NCBI RefSeq assembly: GCF_032401055.1
Contig: NZ_CP135529.1
Coordinates: forward strand, 4,896,501 to 4,960,500
From: Tardiphaga sp. 709
GTDB lineage: Bacteria > Pseudomonadota > Alphaproteobacteria > Rhizobiales > Xanthobacteraceae
Direction: 5' to 3'
Length of the DNA: 64,000 nt
Under the pieces are notes generated by a model. That model did no database searches. It saw only the letters and a program-made list of their open reading frames with translations, and was not told where the DNA came from. Every line of letters starts with the position of its first letter. Position 1 is the stretch's first letter. The position numbers were made by a program, and so were the translations under genes. Positions 1 through 8,907 of this stretch are shown one piece after another.

Positions 1-187
1 CGACTTCCGTCCATTTGCCGCAAGCGGCCGGACAGGTCGAGCGATATCGTTAAAATGCGTTAAGGTCTAGGGCAGCGCAGCCACAGGTCTTTCCAGGGTG
101 ACCGAAATGGTCACCGCTCCCCGACAATTCACGTTCAGTTTGAGGCAGTTCGGCCGCGTTAAGGATAACGGCGCGTCAACGCACGAG
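1..187. other. Window edge, no gene seen
   Basis: I see no convincing coding region before the end of pgeF. A perfect 7-bp inverted repeat (GGTGACC at 97-103, GGTCACC at 109-115, 5-nt loop) lies downstream of pgeF on its strand. It has no T run, so I do not call it an intrinsic terminator. Confidence 0.5.
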
Positions 188-955
188 TTACCGCTCGAGC
201 ACGATGGCGTGGATCTGGCGGCCATAATCCGGCTCGTTCCGATGCACTGACCGGCGATAGCTGAACAGGTTGTCGTCTGGATAGGTGTCGATGCCGGTGT
301 CGTCGATAATGGCAATGCCGGCGCGCTCCAGCCGCATCCGGATGAAGCCGCCGAGATCGAACATGGAATGGCCGGCGCGGGTCGAGGGAATGAAGAACCG
401 GGCGAAGCCAGCGTCGGCCTGGGTGAAGCGCTCGACGAATTCGGCGCCAACCTCATAGCTCGGCTGGCGGATCAGCGGACCAATCGCGACCACGATGTCG
501 GAGCGGTTGGCGCCGAGTTTTTCCATCTCTGCGATTGTGGCCTCGAGCACGCCGGTGAAGGCGCCCTTCCAGCCGGCGTGGGCAGCACCGATGACGCGCG
601 CCTTGGGATCGGCAAACAGCACCGGTCCGCAATCGGCCGTCGTAACGCCGAGCGCCAGGCCCTCGACCTTCGTCACCATCGCATCGACGCGCGGCCGTGA
701 ATCTCCATTCCACGGTGCCGTGGCGACGGCGACATCGGGCGAATGGACCTGATAGGCGGTGAGGAAGTGCAGGGGGGCGACGCCCATCTCCGCCGCCATG
801 CGCCGGCGGTTCTCCGCCACATGCGCAGGATCGTCGTTCGATCCGAGCCCGCCATTAAGGCCGGCATAGATGCCTTCGGAGACGCCGCCGTCGCGCGTGA
901 AGAACGCGTGGCGCAGGCCGGGAATGGCTGACAGCAAAGGTGATATGAAAGTCAT
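188..955 (-). CDS. pgeF: Peptidoglycan editing factor PgeF (YfiH / laccase-domain family)
   Basis: This 255-aa protein belongs to the multicopper polyphenol oxidase / YfiH family. In E. coli, PgeF keeps peptidoglycan stem peptides correct by removing misincorporated L-Ser from precursors; family members have also been reported as purine nucleosidases. The three metal-binding positions typical of the family are visible: His71 in QVHSP, Cys109 in TADCGP and His126 in AAHAGWKG. The length is normal and there is no signal peptide. Its start overlaps the 3' end of the upstream methyltransferase gene by 4 nt, so the two are probably translationally coupled in an lgt-methyltransferase-pgeF operon. 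Confidence 0.93.
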   Translation of the reverse strand: MTFISPLLSAIPGLRHAFFTRDGGVSEGIYAGLNGGLGSNDDPAHVAENRRRMAAEMGVAPLHFLTAYQVHSPDVAVATAPWNGDSRPRVDAMVTKVEGLALGVTTADCGPVLFADPKARVIGAAHAGWKGAFTGVLEATIAEMEKLGANRSDIVVAIGPLIRQPSYEVGAEFVERFTQADAGFARFFIPSTRAGHSMFDLGGFIRMRLERAGIAIIDDTGIDTYPDDNLFSYRRSVHRNEPDYGRQIHAIVLER

Positions 956-2076
956 GATGTCGGGGTCTCTATGCCGGTGTCGTCGCTCAGTGCCACCAGC
1001 GTGTCGATATTGGGATCGGAGATGCCGACCACCTTGAACATCGAGCCCATGCCGCCGCGGCCGCTGTCGATCAAGCGTTTCAGTGCGCCGGAGACCGTTT
1101 CCGATACTTCCGGCGTGGCTTTGGCCATCAGGGTCAACGCGCGCGTCTCGATGCCGAGGCGCTTGAGGAATTCGCCCTGCGTCACCGGCCCGTGCACGCG
1201 TGCGCCGACATCCTCCGCCGCGCGGCCGAGCGCCTGGAAATCCACATGCGCGGTGATATCGGCCATGCCGGGATTCTTCAGCGGATCAGCATAGCTGTGC
1301 TGTGCGATAGCCTGCAGGGTGTCGCCGGCATCGCTGCGGACATGGCCGTAATCGATGATCAGAGCCGCGCCGCCTTCGTCGCGCACACGGCTGGCAATCT
1401 TCATCATTTCGGTATCGGGGCGCCATTCGAACACCGCGCCGACAGGGGCTGCGCGCACCAGCGGCGGCAGTAGCACGTCGAAACGCGGCAGCGGATCAGT
1501 TGACGCGCTGAACATCAGCTGGCCGTTGCTGTCGATATCCACCATGCGCTCGTGCCAGCCGCCTTCGCGCTTCACGGCCTGATGGATCGGGAGGACGTCG
1601 AAATATTCATTGGCGAGGATGATCGACGGGCCCGCGGGAACGGTCTCGATACTGTCGTGCCAGGTGATGTTGCGGACGCCGGACAGCGTCGCCTTCTGCT
1701 TCTCGCGCAGCACCGGATTGATTTCGACGAGATGCACGTTGAGCGCCTGATACAGCGGCGGCAGGACGCGCAGGGCACGGAGCGCGTCGGCCATCATGGT
1801 GCCGCGGCCGGGGCCCAGTTCGATCAGGTGCACGAAGGGCGGCGCGCCGATCGCGCGCCAGACCGAGGCCGACCACAGGCCAAGCAGCTCGCCGAACATC
1901 TGGCTGACTTCGGGCGACGTGGTGAAGTCGCCCTCGCGACCGAGCGGATCGCGCGAAATATAGTAGCCGTGTTGCGGATGGGTGAGGCACAGCTGCATGT
2001 AGCGCCACACCGGCATCGGTCCGGTGGACTTGATCAGGCGCTTGATTTCATCCTGCAGCGGCGATTGGTCGGTCAC
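952..2076 (-). CDS. Class I SAM-dependent methyltransferase, MidA/NDUFAF7 family
   Basis: This 374-aa protein has the SAM-binding glycine motif ELGPGRG at residues 86-92 and the family's N-terminal block with HPQHGYYISRDPLG and GDFTTSPEVSQMFGE. The mitochondrial homologue NDUFAF7 methylates an arginine of the complex I subunit NDUFS2. A bacterial role in respiratory complex I is therefore plausible but inferred. It is the middle gene of a compact minus-strand operon: lgt ends 1 nt upstream and pgeF overlaps its 3' end by 4 nt. Length is normal for the family and no key motif is missing. Confidence 0.9.
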   Translation of the reverse strand: MTDQSPLQDEIKRLIKSTGPMPVWRYMQLCLTHPQHGYYISRDPLGREGDFTTSPEVSQMFGELLGLWSASVWRAIGAPPFVHLIELGPGRGTMMADALRALRVLPPLYQALNVHLVEINPVLREKQKATLSGVRNITWHDSIETVPAGPSIILANEYFDVLPIHQAVKREGGWHERMVDIDSNGQLMFSASTDPLPRFDVLLPPLVRAAPVGAVFEWRPDTEMMKIASRVRDEGGAALIIDYGHVRSDAGDTLQAIAQHSYADPLKNPGMADITAHVDFQALGRAAEDVGARVHGPVTQGEFLKRLGIETRALTLMAKATPEVSETVSGALKRLIDSGRGGMGSMFKVVGISDPNIDTLVALSDDTGIETPTS

Positions 2077-2077
2077 A

Positions 2078-2929
2078 TCAGGCCTTCTTGCCCGGACTCA
2101 ATTCGAGCGATGCCTGCGGCTTTCGCCAGGCGCGCACCATCAAAACGAGTCCCACAAATATCATCGGCACGGAGAGCAGCATGCCCATGGTGAGCCCGCC
2201 CCACAGAAATCCGAGTTGTGGGTCCGGCTCGCGGAAGAATTCTCCCGTAATACGCGCCAGCGCATAAAAAAAGATGAAGGCGCCGAGGATCAGGCCAGGC
2301 CGCTTCAGCGCACCGGCCCGGATCATCAGGGCCAGAATGAGAAACAGCCCGATGCCTTCGAGGCCGGCTTCATAGAGCTGGCTGGGATGGCGCGGCAGCG
2401 GGCCGCCATTGGGGAACACCATTGCCCATGGCACGCTGGTGTCGGCGTGGCGGCCCCATAATTCGCTGTTGATGAAATTGGCGAGGCGTCCAAGCAGCAG
2501 ACCGATCGGGCCGACCGCGCAGGTGATATCGCCGAGCGACAGCACTGACAGGCCACGCTTCCAGCAGAACAAAAACACGGCAAAGACGCAGCCCATGAAG
2601 CCGCCATGGAACGACATGCCGCCCTTCCATAACTCGAAGATCTCGGCGGGATGGGCAATGAAGAAATCCAGATTGTAGAACAGCACATAGCCGGTGCGGC
2701 CGCCGACAATGATGCCGATGGTTACCCAGAGGATGAAGTCGTCGAAATCCAGCAGGGAGATCGGTGAGGGGCCGCCCCACAGTTTCGTGCTCTTGATCAG
2801 CGCGCGGGCATAGATCCAGCCGAGCACGATGCCGCCGATATAGGCCAGCGCGTACCAGCGAATGACGATGGGGCCGAGCGCGATGGCGACCGGATCGAAA
2901 ACGGGGAAGGCGATGGTCAGGAATGGCAT
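2078..2929 (-). CDS. lgt: Prolipoprotein diacylglyceryl transferase Lgt
   Basis: Lgt transfers diacylglycerol from phosphatidylglycerol to the lipobox cysteine of prelipoproteins in the inner membrane. The 283-aa product is polytopic and carries the Lgt signature [14 protein letters not shown] at about residues 147-160, the GGMSFHGG segment near 103-110 and a later HPSQLYEA motif. It is the first gene of the three-gene minus-strand operon and faces a UbiK-like gene about 200 bp away. The window contains at least one likely client, the lipoprotein at 22.4 kb. Confidence 0.96.
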   Translation of the reverse strand: MPFLTIAFPVFDPVAIALGPIVIRWYALAYIGGIVLGWIYARALIKSTKLWGGPSPISLLDFDDFILWVTIGIIVGGRTGYVLFYNLDFFIAHPAEIFELWKGGMSFHGGFMGCVFAVFLFCWKRGLSVLSLGDITCAVGPIGLLLGRLANFINSELWGRHADTSVPWAMVFPNGGPLPRHPSQLYEAGLEGIGLFLILALMIRAGALKRPGLILGAFIFFYALARITGEFFREPDPQLGFLWGGLTMGMLLSVPMIFVGLVLMVRAWRKPQASLELSPGKKA

Positions 2930-3128
2930 GTGGTGGGCTTACGGCTCCCGATGGCGCCAGTAAAGCATTGGCATGTGACGAATTAAGGGACTTCTGCAGT
3001 TGTGAACGCCAAAAGCAGGCGATACTTGAACTGCGCGGCCGGGATCGCCATTGTCGATCCCGAGGGATCGCTATTGCCGATCCACACATCGATCCCGCGT
3101 GTTTGTTCATCCGACCGGAGTTCTTGCC

Positions 3129-3380
3129 ATGACCCAGACCAACAATCGGTTCTTCGACGAGATTGGCCGCCTGATGAATGATGCCGCCGGCGCGGCCCAG
3201 GGCGTCAAGCGCGAGGTCGATACGGTTGTGCGTAACCAGGCTGAGAAGATCCTGCGCGACCTCGATATCGTGAAGCGCGAGGAATTCGAGGCGGTCAAGG
3301 ACATGGCCCGGCTCGCCCGCGAGGAGAACGAGGCGCTGAAGGCCCGGATCGCGGCGCTGGAAGCCAAGCTCGGCGGCTGA
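3129..3380 (+). CDS. UbiK-like accessory factor (BMFP family)
   Basis: This 83-aa, mostly helical protein has the layout of the BMFP/UbiK family: an N-terminal amphipathic segment (NRFFDEIGRLMNDAAGAAQG) followed by a coiled coil ending in EENEALKARIAALEAKLGG. In enterobacteria UbiK assists ubiquinone biosynthesis enzymes at the membrane; in Brucella a member was described as a membrane-fusogenic protein. An in-frame upstream extension is open, but I chose the ATG at 3129 because the homologous part begins there. It is divergent from lgt. Confidence 0.85.
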   Translation: MTQTNNRFFDEIGRLMNDAAGAAQGVKREVDTVVRNQAEKILRDLDIVKREEFEAVKDMARLAREENEALKARIAALEAKLGG

Positions 3381-3576
3381 GCGGGCGCCTGCCGGTGGCC
3401 TGCACGGCGGTCGGACATCGGCTGCCCGTGCACGGACGGCTAAAATAAGCCCCTGGAGGGCCCCCACAGACGCAGAAAAAGCCTGTCATTTCCTTGTCTT
3501 TTTGGCATTTCGGCGGTAGAAGCCGCCCACGTCCGCAGCCCCCGCACCCCTGGAGGCTTGCTGCAGCGTGAAAACG

Positions 3577-3606
3577 GGCCGCATTGCGGCCTTTAACTTT
3601 TAGAAA
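3577..3606 (+). terminator. Hairpin with T-rich tail in the rplY leader
   Basis: The sequence GGCCGC-ATT-GCGGCC (3577-3591) is followed by TTTAACTTTT and then the rplY ribosome binding site. It could be a terminator for upstream transcription or an attenuator of rplY. Only the hairpin and T-rich tract are visible; the regulatory role is inferred. Confidence 0.45.
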
Positions 3607-3621
3607 ACAAGGACTTATACG

Positions 3622-4338
3622 ATGGCGACCGTCAAGGAATTGAAGGCGACCTCACGTCCGGTCGGCGGCAAGGGGGCCGCACGGGCAGAGCGTCGCGCCG
3701 GCCGAGTGCCCGGAGTGATCTATGGTGACAACAAGCCCCCGGTGGCGATTTCGGTGAATGATGCCGAACTGCGTCAGCGCATTCTGGCTGGCCGGTTCCT
3801 CACCACGATTTATGACATCGAACTCGAGGGCAAGAAGCACCGCGTGATTCCGCGCGACTTCCATCTCGATCCAGTCAAGGACTTCCCGCTTCACGTCGAC
3901 TTCCTCCGCCTCGGCGAAGGCGCGACCATCCGCGTCAGCGTTCCGCTGCACATCAAGGGTGCTGAAGGCGCTCCGGGCGTGAAGCGTGGCGGCACCATCA
4001 ACATCGTGACCCACACGATCGAACTGGAGGCCGAAGCCGAGAGCATTCCGCAGTTCCTCGAAGTCGATGTCGGCCAGCTCGATATCGGCACGTCGCTGCA
4101 CATCACCGACGTTGTTCTGCCGAAGGGCGTGAAGACGCTGGCTCGCGATGCTGACCTGACGCTGGTCACCATCGTGCCGCCGTCGGGCTACGGTGAAGAA
4201 GCTGCGACCCCTGCGGCTGCGGCTGCTGCTGCGGCTCCTGCCGCTGCGGGTGCGAAGGCTCCGGCTGCCGGCGCCAAGGCTCCTGCCGCTGGTGCAAAGG
4301 CTCCGGCTGCTGCCGCCGCTCCGGCGAAGAAGAAGTAA
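3622..4338 (+). CDS. rplY: 50S ribosomal protein L25, long Ctc/TL5 form
   Basis: L25 binds 5S rRNA in the large ribosomal subunit. The 238-aa product has the N-terminal 5S-binding domain (about 1-95, including the RVPGVIYGDNK segment), then the C-terminal TL5 beta domain (about 100-190, FLEVDVGQLDIGTSLHITDV). A low-complexity Ala/Pro/Lys tail follows, with three copies of AGAKAPA. Long L25 forms with acidic or Ala-rich tails are usual in alphaproteobacteria. A purine-rich AACAAGGA site lies upstream of ATG 3622. It forms a plus-strand run with pth (21-nt gap) and ychF, a common order in this group. Confidence 0.96.
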   Translation: MATVKELKATSRPVGGKGAARAERRAGRVPGVIYGDNKPPVAISVNDAELRQRILAGRFLTTIYDIELEGKKHRVIPRDFHLDPVKDFPLHVDFLRLGEGATIRVSVPLHIKGAEGAPGVKRGGTINIVTHTIELEAEAESIPQFLEVDVGQLDIGTSLHITDVVLPKGVKTLARDADLTLVTIVPPSGYGEEAATPAAAAAAAAPAAAGAKAPAAGAKAPAAGAKAPAAAAAPAKKK

Positions 4339-4359
4339 TCCGGCGCGGAGCTCCGCGTC

Positions 4360-4983
4360 ATGCTTCTCTTTGTTGGACTCGGAAACCCTGGTGCCAAATA
4401 CCAGGGAAACCGGCACAATATCGGATTCATGGTTCTCGATGATATCGCGCGGCGTCACGGTTTTGGACCGTGGCGCCGTCGCTTTCAGGGCGAGACCTCG
4501 GAAGGCACGCTGTCTGGTGAGCGCGTCATCCTGCTGAAGCCCATGACCTTCATGAACGAGTCCGGCCGCTCGGTGCAGGAAGCGTCCGCCTATTTGAAGA
4601 TTTCACTCGGCGACATCGCCGCGTTTCACGACGAGCTCGAACTGCCATTCGCGAAAGTGCGCGTGAAGATCGGCGGCGGCATTGCCGGACATAACGGTTT
4701 GCGCTCGATCTCCGCGCATGTCGGCAACGACTATCGGCGCGTGCGCCTCGGCATCGGACATCCCGGTGCCAAGGAGCTGGTGCATAATCACGTGCTGAGC
4801 GATTTCGCCAAGGCCGAACGACCTCAGCTCGAAGCGTTCAACGATGCGGTGTCCGATCATGTCGGCCTGCTGGTCGGTGGTCAGGACTCGTCGTTTCAGA
4901 ACAAGGTGCATCTGACGATGCAGGCCAAGGGTTTCACGTCGAAGGACGACAACGGCTCCGCTGAGAAGCCGTCGAAGAATTAG
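4360..4983 (+). CDS. pth: Peptidyl-tRNA hydrolase
   Basis: Pth releases tRNA from peptidyl-tRNA that drops off ribosomes. The 207-aa product begins with the family signature [18 protein letters not shown], including the catalytic His of NRHNIGF. It also has [10 protein letters not shown], the [18 protein letters not shown] active-site block and GHNGLRSI. Its ribosome binding site (GGAG) sits inside a 14-nt palindrome, CGCGGAGCTCCGCG (4344-4357), directly before the ATG; this might limit translation initiation unless ribosomes arrive from rplY. The C-terminus has a short Lys/Ser-rich tail. Confidence 0.97.
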   Translation: MLLFVGLGNPGAKYQGNRHNIGFMVLDDIARRHGFGPWRRRFQGETSEGTLSGERVILLKPMTFMNESGRSVQEASAYLKISLGDIAAFHDELELPFAKVRVKIGGGIAGHNGLRSISAHVGNDYRRVRLGIGHPGAKELVHNHVLSDFAKAERPQLEAFNDAVSDHVGLLVGGQDSSFQNKVHLTMQAKGFTSKDDNGSAEKPSKN

Positions 4984-4992
4984 GACAGGGTC

Positions 4993-6090
4993 ATGGGATT
5001 CAAATGCGGGATCGTCGGACTGCCGAATGTCGGCAAATCGACGCTGTTCAATGCGCTCACCGAAACTGCCGCGGCGCAGGCTGCGAACTATCCGTTTTGC
5101 ACCATCGAGCCGAATGTCGGTGAAGTCGCGGTGCCGGACAAGCGGCTCGACAAATTGTCCGAGATCGGCAAGTCGCAGCAGATCATTCCGACGCGCCTGA
5201 CCTTCGTGGACATCGCGGGCCTGGTGAAGGGCGCGTCGAAGGGCGAAGGCCTCGGCAATCAGTTTCTCGCCACCATCCGCGAAGTCGATGCTGTCGCCCA
5301 TGTGGTACGTTGCTTTATCGATGATGACATCACCCATGTCGAAGGCAAGATCGATCCGCTCGCCGATATCGAGATCATCGAGACCGAGCTGATGCTCGCG
5401 GATCTGGATTCTTGCGAGAAGCGCATCGACAACCTGACCAAGAAGGCCAAGGGCAACGACAAGGACGCGAAGGAACAGCTCGATCTGGTCCAGCGCGCAC
5501 TGGTGCTGCTGCGTGACGGCAAGCCGACGCGTTTTCTCGAGCGAAAGCCCGAGGAAGAGCGCGCTTTCGGAATGCTCGGCCTGCTGACCTCCAAGCCTGT
5601 TCTCTACGTCTGCAATGTCGAGGAAGGTGCGGCCGGCGAGGGCAACGAATATTCGAAGCGGGTTGCAGAACATGCTGCGAAGGAGGGCGCTGTCGCAGTC
5701 GCCATCTCCGCCAAGATCGAATCCGAGATCGCGACGCTGTCACGTGCCGAACGCGTGGAATTCCTCGATACGCTCGGGCTTGAAGAAGCGGGCCTCGATC
5801 GCCTGATCCGTGCAGGCTATTCGCTGCTGCACCTCATCACCTACTTCACCGTCGGCCCCAAGGAAGCCCGTGCCTGGACCATCACCCAGGGCACCAAGGC
5901 ACCGCAGGCTGCAGCCGTGATCCACACGGATTTCGAGAAGGGCTTCATCCGCGCGGAAACCATCGGCTATGAAGACTATGTCAGGCTCGGTGGCGAAGCC
6001 GGCGCGCGCGATGGCGGCAAGCTGCGGCTGGAAGGCAAGGAATATGTCGTCGCCGACGGCGACGTGCTGCATTTCCGGTTCAACACGTAA
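4993..6090 (+). CDS. ychF: Redox-regulated ATPase YchF (OLA1 family)
   Basis: YchF is a ribosome-associated P-loop ATPase of the Obg family. The 365-aa protein shows G1 [10 protein letters not shown]3 DIAGLVKGA, and in place of the GTP-specific NKxD a CNVEEG motif, the change that gives the family its preference for ATP. A TGS domain occupies the C-terminal ~85 residues ([16 protein letters not shown]...). The gene follows pth after 9 nt and is probably co-transcribed with it. Confidence 0.97.
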   Translation: MGFKCGIVGLPNVGKSTLFNALTETAAAQAANYPFCTIEPNVGEVAVPDKRLDKLSEIGKSQQIIPTRLTFVDIAGLVKGASKGEGLGNQFLATIREVDAVAHVVRCFIDDDITHVEGKIDPLADIEIIETELMLADLDSCEKRIDNLTKKAKGNDKDAKEQLDLVQRALVLLRDGKPTRFLERKPEEERAFGMLGLLTSKPVLYVCNVEEGAAGEGNEYSKRVAEHAAKEGAVAVAISAKIESEIATLSRAERVEFLDTLGLEEAGLDRLIRAGYSLLHLITYFTVGPKEARAWTITQGTKAPQAAAVIHTDFEKGFIRAETIGYEDYVRLGGEAGARDGGKLRLEGKEYVVADGDVLHFRFNT

Positions 6091-6109
6091 GATATTCTCA
6101 ATCCTCTCC

Positions 6110-6200
6110 CCGTCATTGCGAGGAGCGAAGCGACGCGGCAATCCAGGAGCCATAAGCGAAGACTGGATTGCTTCGTCGCAAGGGCTCCTCGCAATGACGG
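6110..6200. repeat. Bipartite palindromic intergenic repeat
   Basis: Two nested inverted-repeat pairs form a long cruciform. The outer arms of 17 bp (6110-6126 and 6184-6200, starting CCGTCATTGCGAGGAGC) match perfectly. The inner arms (6131-6147 and 6164-6180) match with a few differences. It lies between the convergent ychF and DUF4282 genes. It resembles REP-type elements I associate with Bradyrhizobium relatives, and it may also serve as a bidirectional terminator or RNA-stabilising structure. Dispersal in the genome cannot be seen here. Confidence 0.8.
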
Positions 6201-6216
6201 CGGAGAGAACTAACGC

Positions 6217-6546
6217 TCAGTACTGCTGGCCGTGGCCGTGGCCGTGATCCTGCCCGAGGTTTTGCCCCTGATCCCGTAGCGCGCCAAGATGTTCGTTGAT
6301 ACGGAACACGATCAGAACGAACTCAGCCGCAATGCGTGCGAAGATGATTCCGACGATCACACTGGCGAGACTCGACATCACGAGGATGAACCCGCCGAAC
6401 GGGCTGATGGCCATTGCGGCAAGACCGGAGAAGATCCCGGAGATGCCGAACAGAATGATCAGTGCGATCACCAGCCAGTAGAACGTCTTGATGATGGTGG
6501 GCGTAATGAAACGGTCCCACTGAAACAGATCGCGAAATTCGAACAT
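6217..6546 (-). CDS. DUF4282 family small membrane protein
   Basis: This 109-aa protein fits the DUF4282 layout: a short cytosolic start (MFEFRDLFQWDRFITP), two hydrophobic segments (about 18-42 and 50-75), an FARIAAEFVLIVFRINEHL helix and a hydrophilic tail. The tail is rich in Gln, Gly and His (LGQDHGHGHGQQY), which could bind a metal, although that is only a composition argument. Function is unknown. It is convergent with ychF across the palindromic repeat. Confidence 0.8.
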   Translation of the reverse strand: MFEFRDLFQWDRFITPTIIKTFYWLVIALIILFGISGIFSGLAAMAISPFGGFILVMSSLASVIVGIIFARIAAEFVLIVFRINEHLGALRDQGQNLGQDHGHGHGQQY

Positions 6547-6724
6547 CGGTGAAATCCCCCGCCGTGTAGATGACTGACAAATTCAATTGCATTGAGAAAC
6601 GGCTTCAAATATCCCGGCCCGACCACATTGACGGGCAGGATCGCGGGAAAGCCATGCAAGCGACCGGGTTGAGATTGCTGCAAATAACGGCCACAATCAG
6701 GCTTCCTCGACGGCATTCCCCATT

Positions 6725-7183
6725 ATGACCCTGACATTTGAAGATTTTAAGCCCGGCCACTTCGGGACCTTCGGGCCGCGCCATATTACGCGCGACGAGA
6801 TTATCGCCTATGCGAAAGAATACGATCCGCAGCCGATGCATCTCGATGAAGTTGCCGCAAGCGCATCGATGCTCAAAGGACTTTCCGGCTCCGGCTGGCA
6901 CATGTGCTCGCTGATGATGCGGATGATCTATGACGGCTTTCTGCACAAGACCGCATCGATGGGCTCGCCGGGTGTCGATCAGATGCGATGGCTTGCGCCG
7001 TTTCGCCCGGGCGACGATCTGACACTGGATGTCGAAGTGGTCGAGGCACGCGAATCGCAAAGCCGGCCGACTTTGGGCATCGTCAAATTCAAGTTCAGCG
7101 TACTCAACGCCAAGGGGCATATGATTTCCGAGATGATCACGCCGATCATGATCGGGCGGCGTGAAGCCGTCGCCGGGAATTAG
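6725..7183 (+). CDS. MaoC-type hydratase (hot-dog fold), first of a pair
   Basis: This 152-aa protein has the single-hot-dog MaoC/R-specific enoyl-CoA hydratase layout, with the hydratase motif YDPQPMHLDEVAAS (Asp and His are the catalytic pair of the family) at about residues 36-50 and a GSGWHMCSLMMR helix. The substrate is unknown, though acyl-CoA is expected. The next gene starts 8 nt downstream and encodes a paralogue, so the two are probably co-transcribed and may form a heterodimer; that is inference. Confidence 0.88.
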   Translation: MTLTFEDFKPGHFGTFGPRHITRDEIIAYAKEYDPQPMHLDEVAASASMLKGLSGSGWHMCSLMMRMIYDGFLHKTASMGSPGVDQMRWLAPFRPGDDLTLDVEVVEARESQSRPTLGIVKFKFSVLNAKGHMISEMITPIMIGRREAVAGN

Positions 7184-7191
7184 GTCGCAGC

Positions 7192-7674
7192 ATGCGCTAT
7201 CTGGAAGACATCCAAATCGGTCATCGCCGCGAACTCGGTTCGTTCACGTTCACGGCCGAGTCGATCAAGGCGTTTGCCGAACAATTCGATCCGCAGCCAT
7301 TCCATCTCGATGAAGAGGCGGGTCGCAAATCGCTGTTCGGCGGTCTTGCTGCGTCGGGTTGGCACGTGGCATCGATCTGCATGAAGTTGCTGGTGGCCGA
7401 TGGCCAGCGCGCCAAGGCGGAAGCCGAAGCGCGGGGCGAAGAGCCCCCAGTCGGTGGGCCATCTCCGGGCTTTCGCGATCTGCGCTGGATACGGCCTGTT
7501 CTTGCGGGTGACACCCTGACCTATCGCAGCGAGGTTGTGTCCGTGCGTGCGACGGCTACGCGTCCGGGCTGGGGGATCTTGCAGTCGAAGAACGTTGCCG
7601 TTAATCAGCGCGGCGAGGAGGTCTACAGCTTCCTTGGTTCGGTCTTCCTGCCGCAACGGGGCGACGCGGCTTAA
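7192..7674 (+). CDS. MaoC-type hydratase (hot-dog fold), second of a pair
   Basis: This 160-aa paralogue of the preceding gene keeps the same core: FDPQPFHLDEEAGR with the Asp/His catalytic pair, AASGWHVASICMK, and a substrate-loop region DLRWIRPVLAGDTLTYRSEV. It carries a short acidic/proline insertion (AEARGEEPPVGGPSPGF) that the first copy lacks. Tandem MaoC pairs are common in alphaproteobacteria. A role in acyl-CoA hydration is expected, but the pathway is not shown by neighbours. Confidence 0.88.
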   Translation: MRYLEDIQIGHRRELGSFTFTAESIKAFAEQFDPQPFHLDEEAGRKSLFGGLAASGWHVASICMKLLVADGQRAKAEAEARGEEPPVGGPSPGFRDLRWIRPVLAGDTLTYRSEVVSVRATATRPGWGILQSKNVAVNQRGEEVYSFLGSVFLPQRGDAA

Positions 7675-7799
7675 CCATTTCAAACTTTATCGATGGAACC
7701 CGAACTCTGTTAAGGGGTTCTGAACCTTGTGAGCGTGATCTGCGACTCACGGGTATGACGACCGAGACGACACTTCGTAGGACGATTTTGGGGACGACA

Positions 7800-7943
7800 A
7801 TGGCTGACCGCACCGGATTGAAATTTGTGGGCTTCATCTTTGCGAGCGTAACGCTTGCGGTGATGCTGGCCACCTGCATGGTGGTCAAGGGTTATGCCGA
7901 TGGCGCCTATACGCTCGAGAGCAGCGCGGTCGTCAGCGAGTAA
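7800..7943 (+). CDS. Small single-pass membrane protein
   Basis: A 47-residue product with one hydrophobic segment (FVGFIFASVTLAVMLATCMVV). I chose the ATG at 7800, preceded by TTGGGGACGAC, over the one at 7755 because the hydrophobic protein starts cleanly there. A strong intrinsic terminator follows the stop within 25 nt, which supports a real transcription unit. No function can be assigned. Confidence 0.6.
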   Translation: MADRTGLKFVGFIFASVTLAVMLATCMVVKGYADGAYTLESSAVVSE

Positions 7944-7965
7944 TTTTTACGATTTGCTAACTAGG

Positions 7966-7992
7966 CCCGCGCCGAACTGCGCGGGTTTTTTC
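7966..7992 (+). terminator. Intrinsic terminator after the 47-aa membrane protein
   Basis: Stem CCCGCGC / GCGCGGG (7966-7972 and 7979-7985) with a 6-nt loop, followed by six T residues. Confidence 0.88.
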
Positions 7993-8014
7993 GTGAGTGG
8001 GGTCGATGGCGACC

Positions 8015-8209
8015 TCAGCGACTCCAGGCCCAGGCGAGCAATGCCACGGCCACCAACAGCAATCCGACAAAACGCAAGATAATGGTCCCCATCGCAGGTG
8101 CGTTGTTACGCGCCGGAATGGGATCGGTTTTGTTCGGCCGAATGGTCTCCACGGATCGATTCCCCCAAAAGTAGTTCGCAGGTGCTGCGTAACCGTTGGT
8201 CGGGAACAA
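8015..8209 (-). CDS. Possible small membrane protein
   Basis: The frame encodes up to 64 aa from a TTG start, ending in a hydrophobic helix and a basic tail (ILRFVGLLLVAVALLAWAWSR). An internal ATG at 8092 would give only the 25-aa hydrophobic part. Neither start has a clear ribosome binding site. It is convergent with the preceding 47-aa gene. It may be a real small membrane protein, but the evidence is only the clean hydrophobic segment. Confidence 0.35.
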   Translation of the reverse strand: MFPTNGYAAPANYFWGNRSVETIRPNKTDPIPARNNAPAMGTIILRFVGLLLVAVALLAWAWSR

Positions 8210-8240
8210 AACGAATAAAGTTCAATTGAACGGGCTCACG

Positions 8241-8273
8241 AAAAAACCGCCGCCCTTTCGGGCGGCGGCTTTT
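8241..8273 (-). terminator. Intrinsic terminator of the 146-aa gene
   Basis: A 9-bp GC stem (CCGCCGCCC / GGGCGGCGG) with a TTTC loop is flanked by A6 on the left and T4 on the right, so it can end transcription from either side. It lies just downstream of the minus-strand gene at 8296. Confidence 0.88.
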
Positions 8274-8295
8274 GATTCGGGCGGTCTAGTGCCGA

Positions 8296-8736
8296 TCAGT
8301 CGTGACGCAGACCGTCAGCGGTACGCTTCCACTGAGCGACATTGTCGGCGATCAGGCGGGTCGACTTCATCGCGGCCTGGCTGAGTTGGGCATAGCCGGA
8401 GATCTCGCGCTGAACGCGCTGGCCTTCGGCGTGGAGTAGGTCGCGGAGGCTCTCCAGTTCGGAAACCAGCTTCTCGATCTCGCCGAGCGAGGTGCCGGCG
8501 ACGCGCTGGATCAGCGAATTGACGCTGTTGACGGTCGCTTCGGTCGTCGCTTCCAGCGGCGCTTCGGTGCCGGTGGTGGTTTCACTTGAATTGTTCACCA
8601 TGCCAGGCACCGGACGACGGAGGTAAGCGATATCGTTGCGCACGAAGTCGCGGATGCCCGCTTCGACTTCAGACACAGCGGCGAGGTTGCTGTCGTCATC
8701 TTTGGCTTCTGTCTGTTCTGAACGAATGGCACTCAT
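8296..8736 (-). CDS. Helical protein of unknown function, phasin-like in composition
   Basis: This 146-aa protein has no signal peptide or membrane segment. Residues ~1-20 are acidic and polar. The middle is Thr/Glu-rich (TTTGTEAPLEATTEATV), and residues ~80-145 are predicted long amphipathic helices (LGEIEKLVSELESLRDLLHAEGQRVQ...). This resembles phasin or other small coiled-coil proteins, but I see no defining motif. It has its own terminator and is probably monocistronic. Confidence 0.75.
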   Translation of the reverse strand: MSAIRSEQTEAKDDDSNLAAVSEVEAGIRDFVRNDIAYLRRPVPGMVNNSSETTTGTEAPLEATTEATVNSVNSLIQRVAGTSLGEIEKLVSELESLRDLLHAEGQRVQREISGYAQLSQAAMKSTRLIADNVAQWKRTADGLRHD

Positions 8737-8907
8737 CAGCTCTTCCTTGTTTGTGTGAAGTGAACTTCACAATGAGCGAGCGCGGTCCCCCGCATGACAA
8801 ATTTACGTGTACATCTGCGCAGTGGATTTTGACGAGATCGCGGCGAATATGCGGCAGGGCGCCGATCTTTGCCGGCAATCATCTGGCAAAGTGTATTAAA
8901 ACTTACT

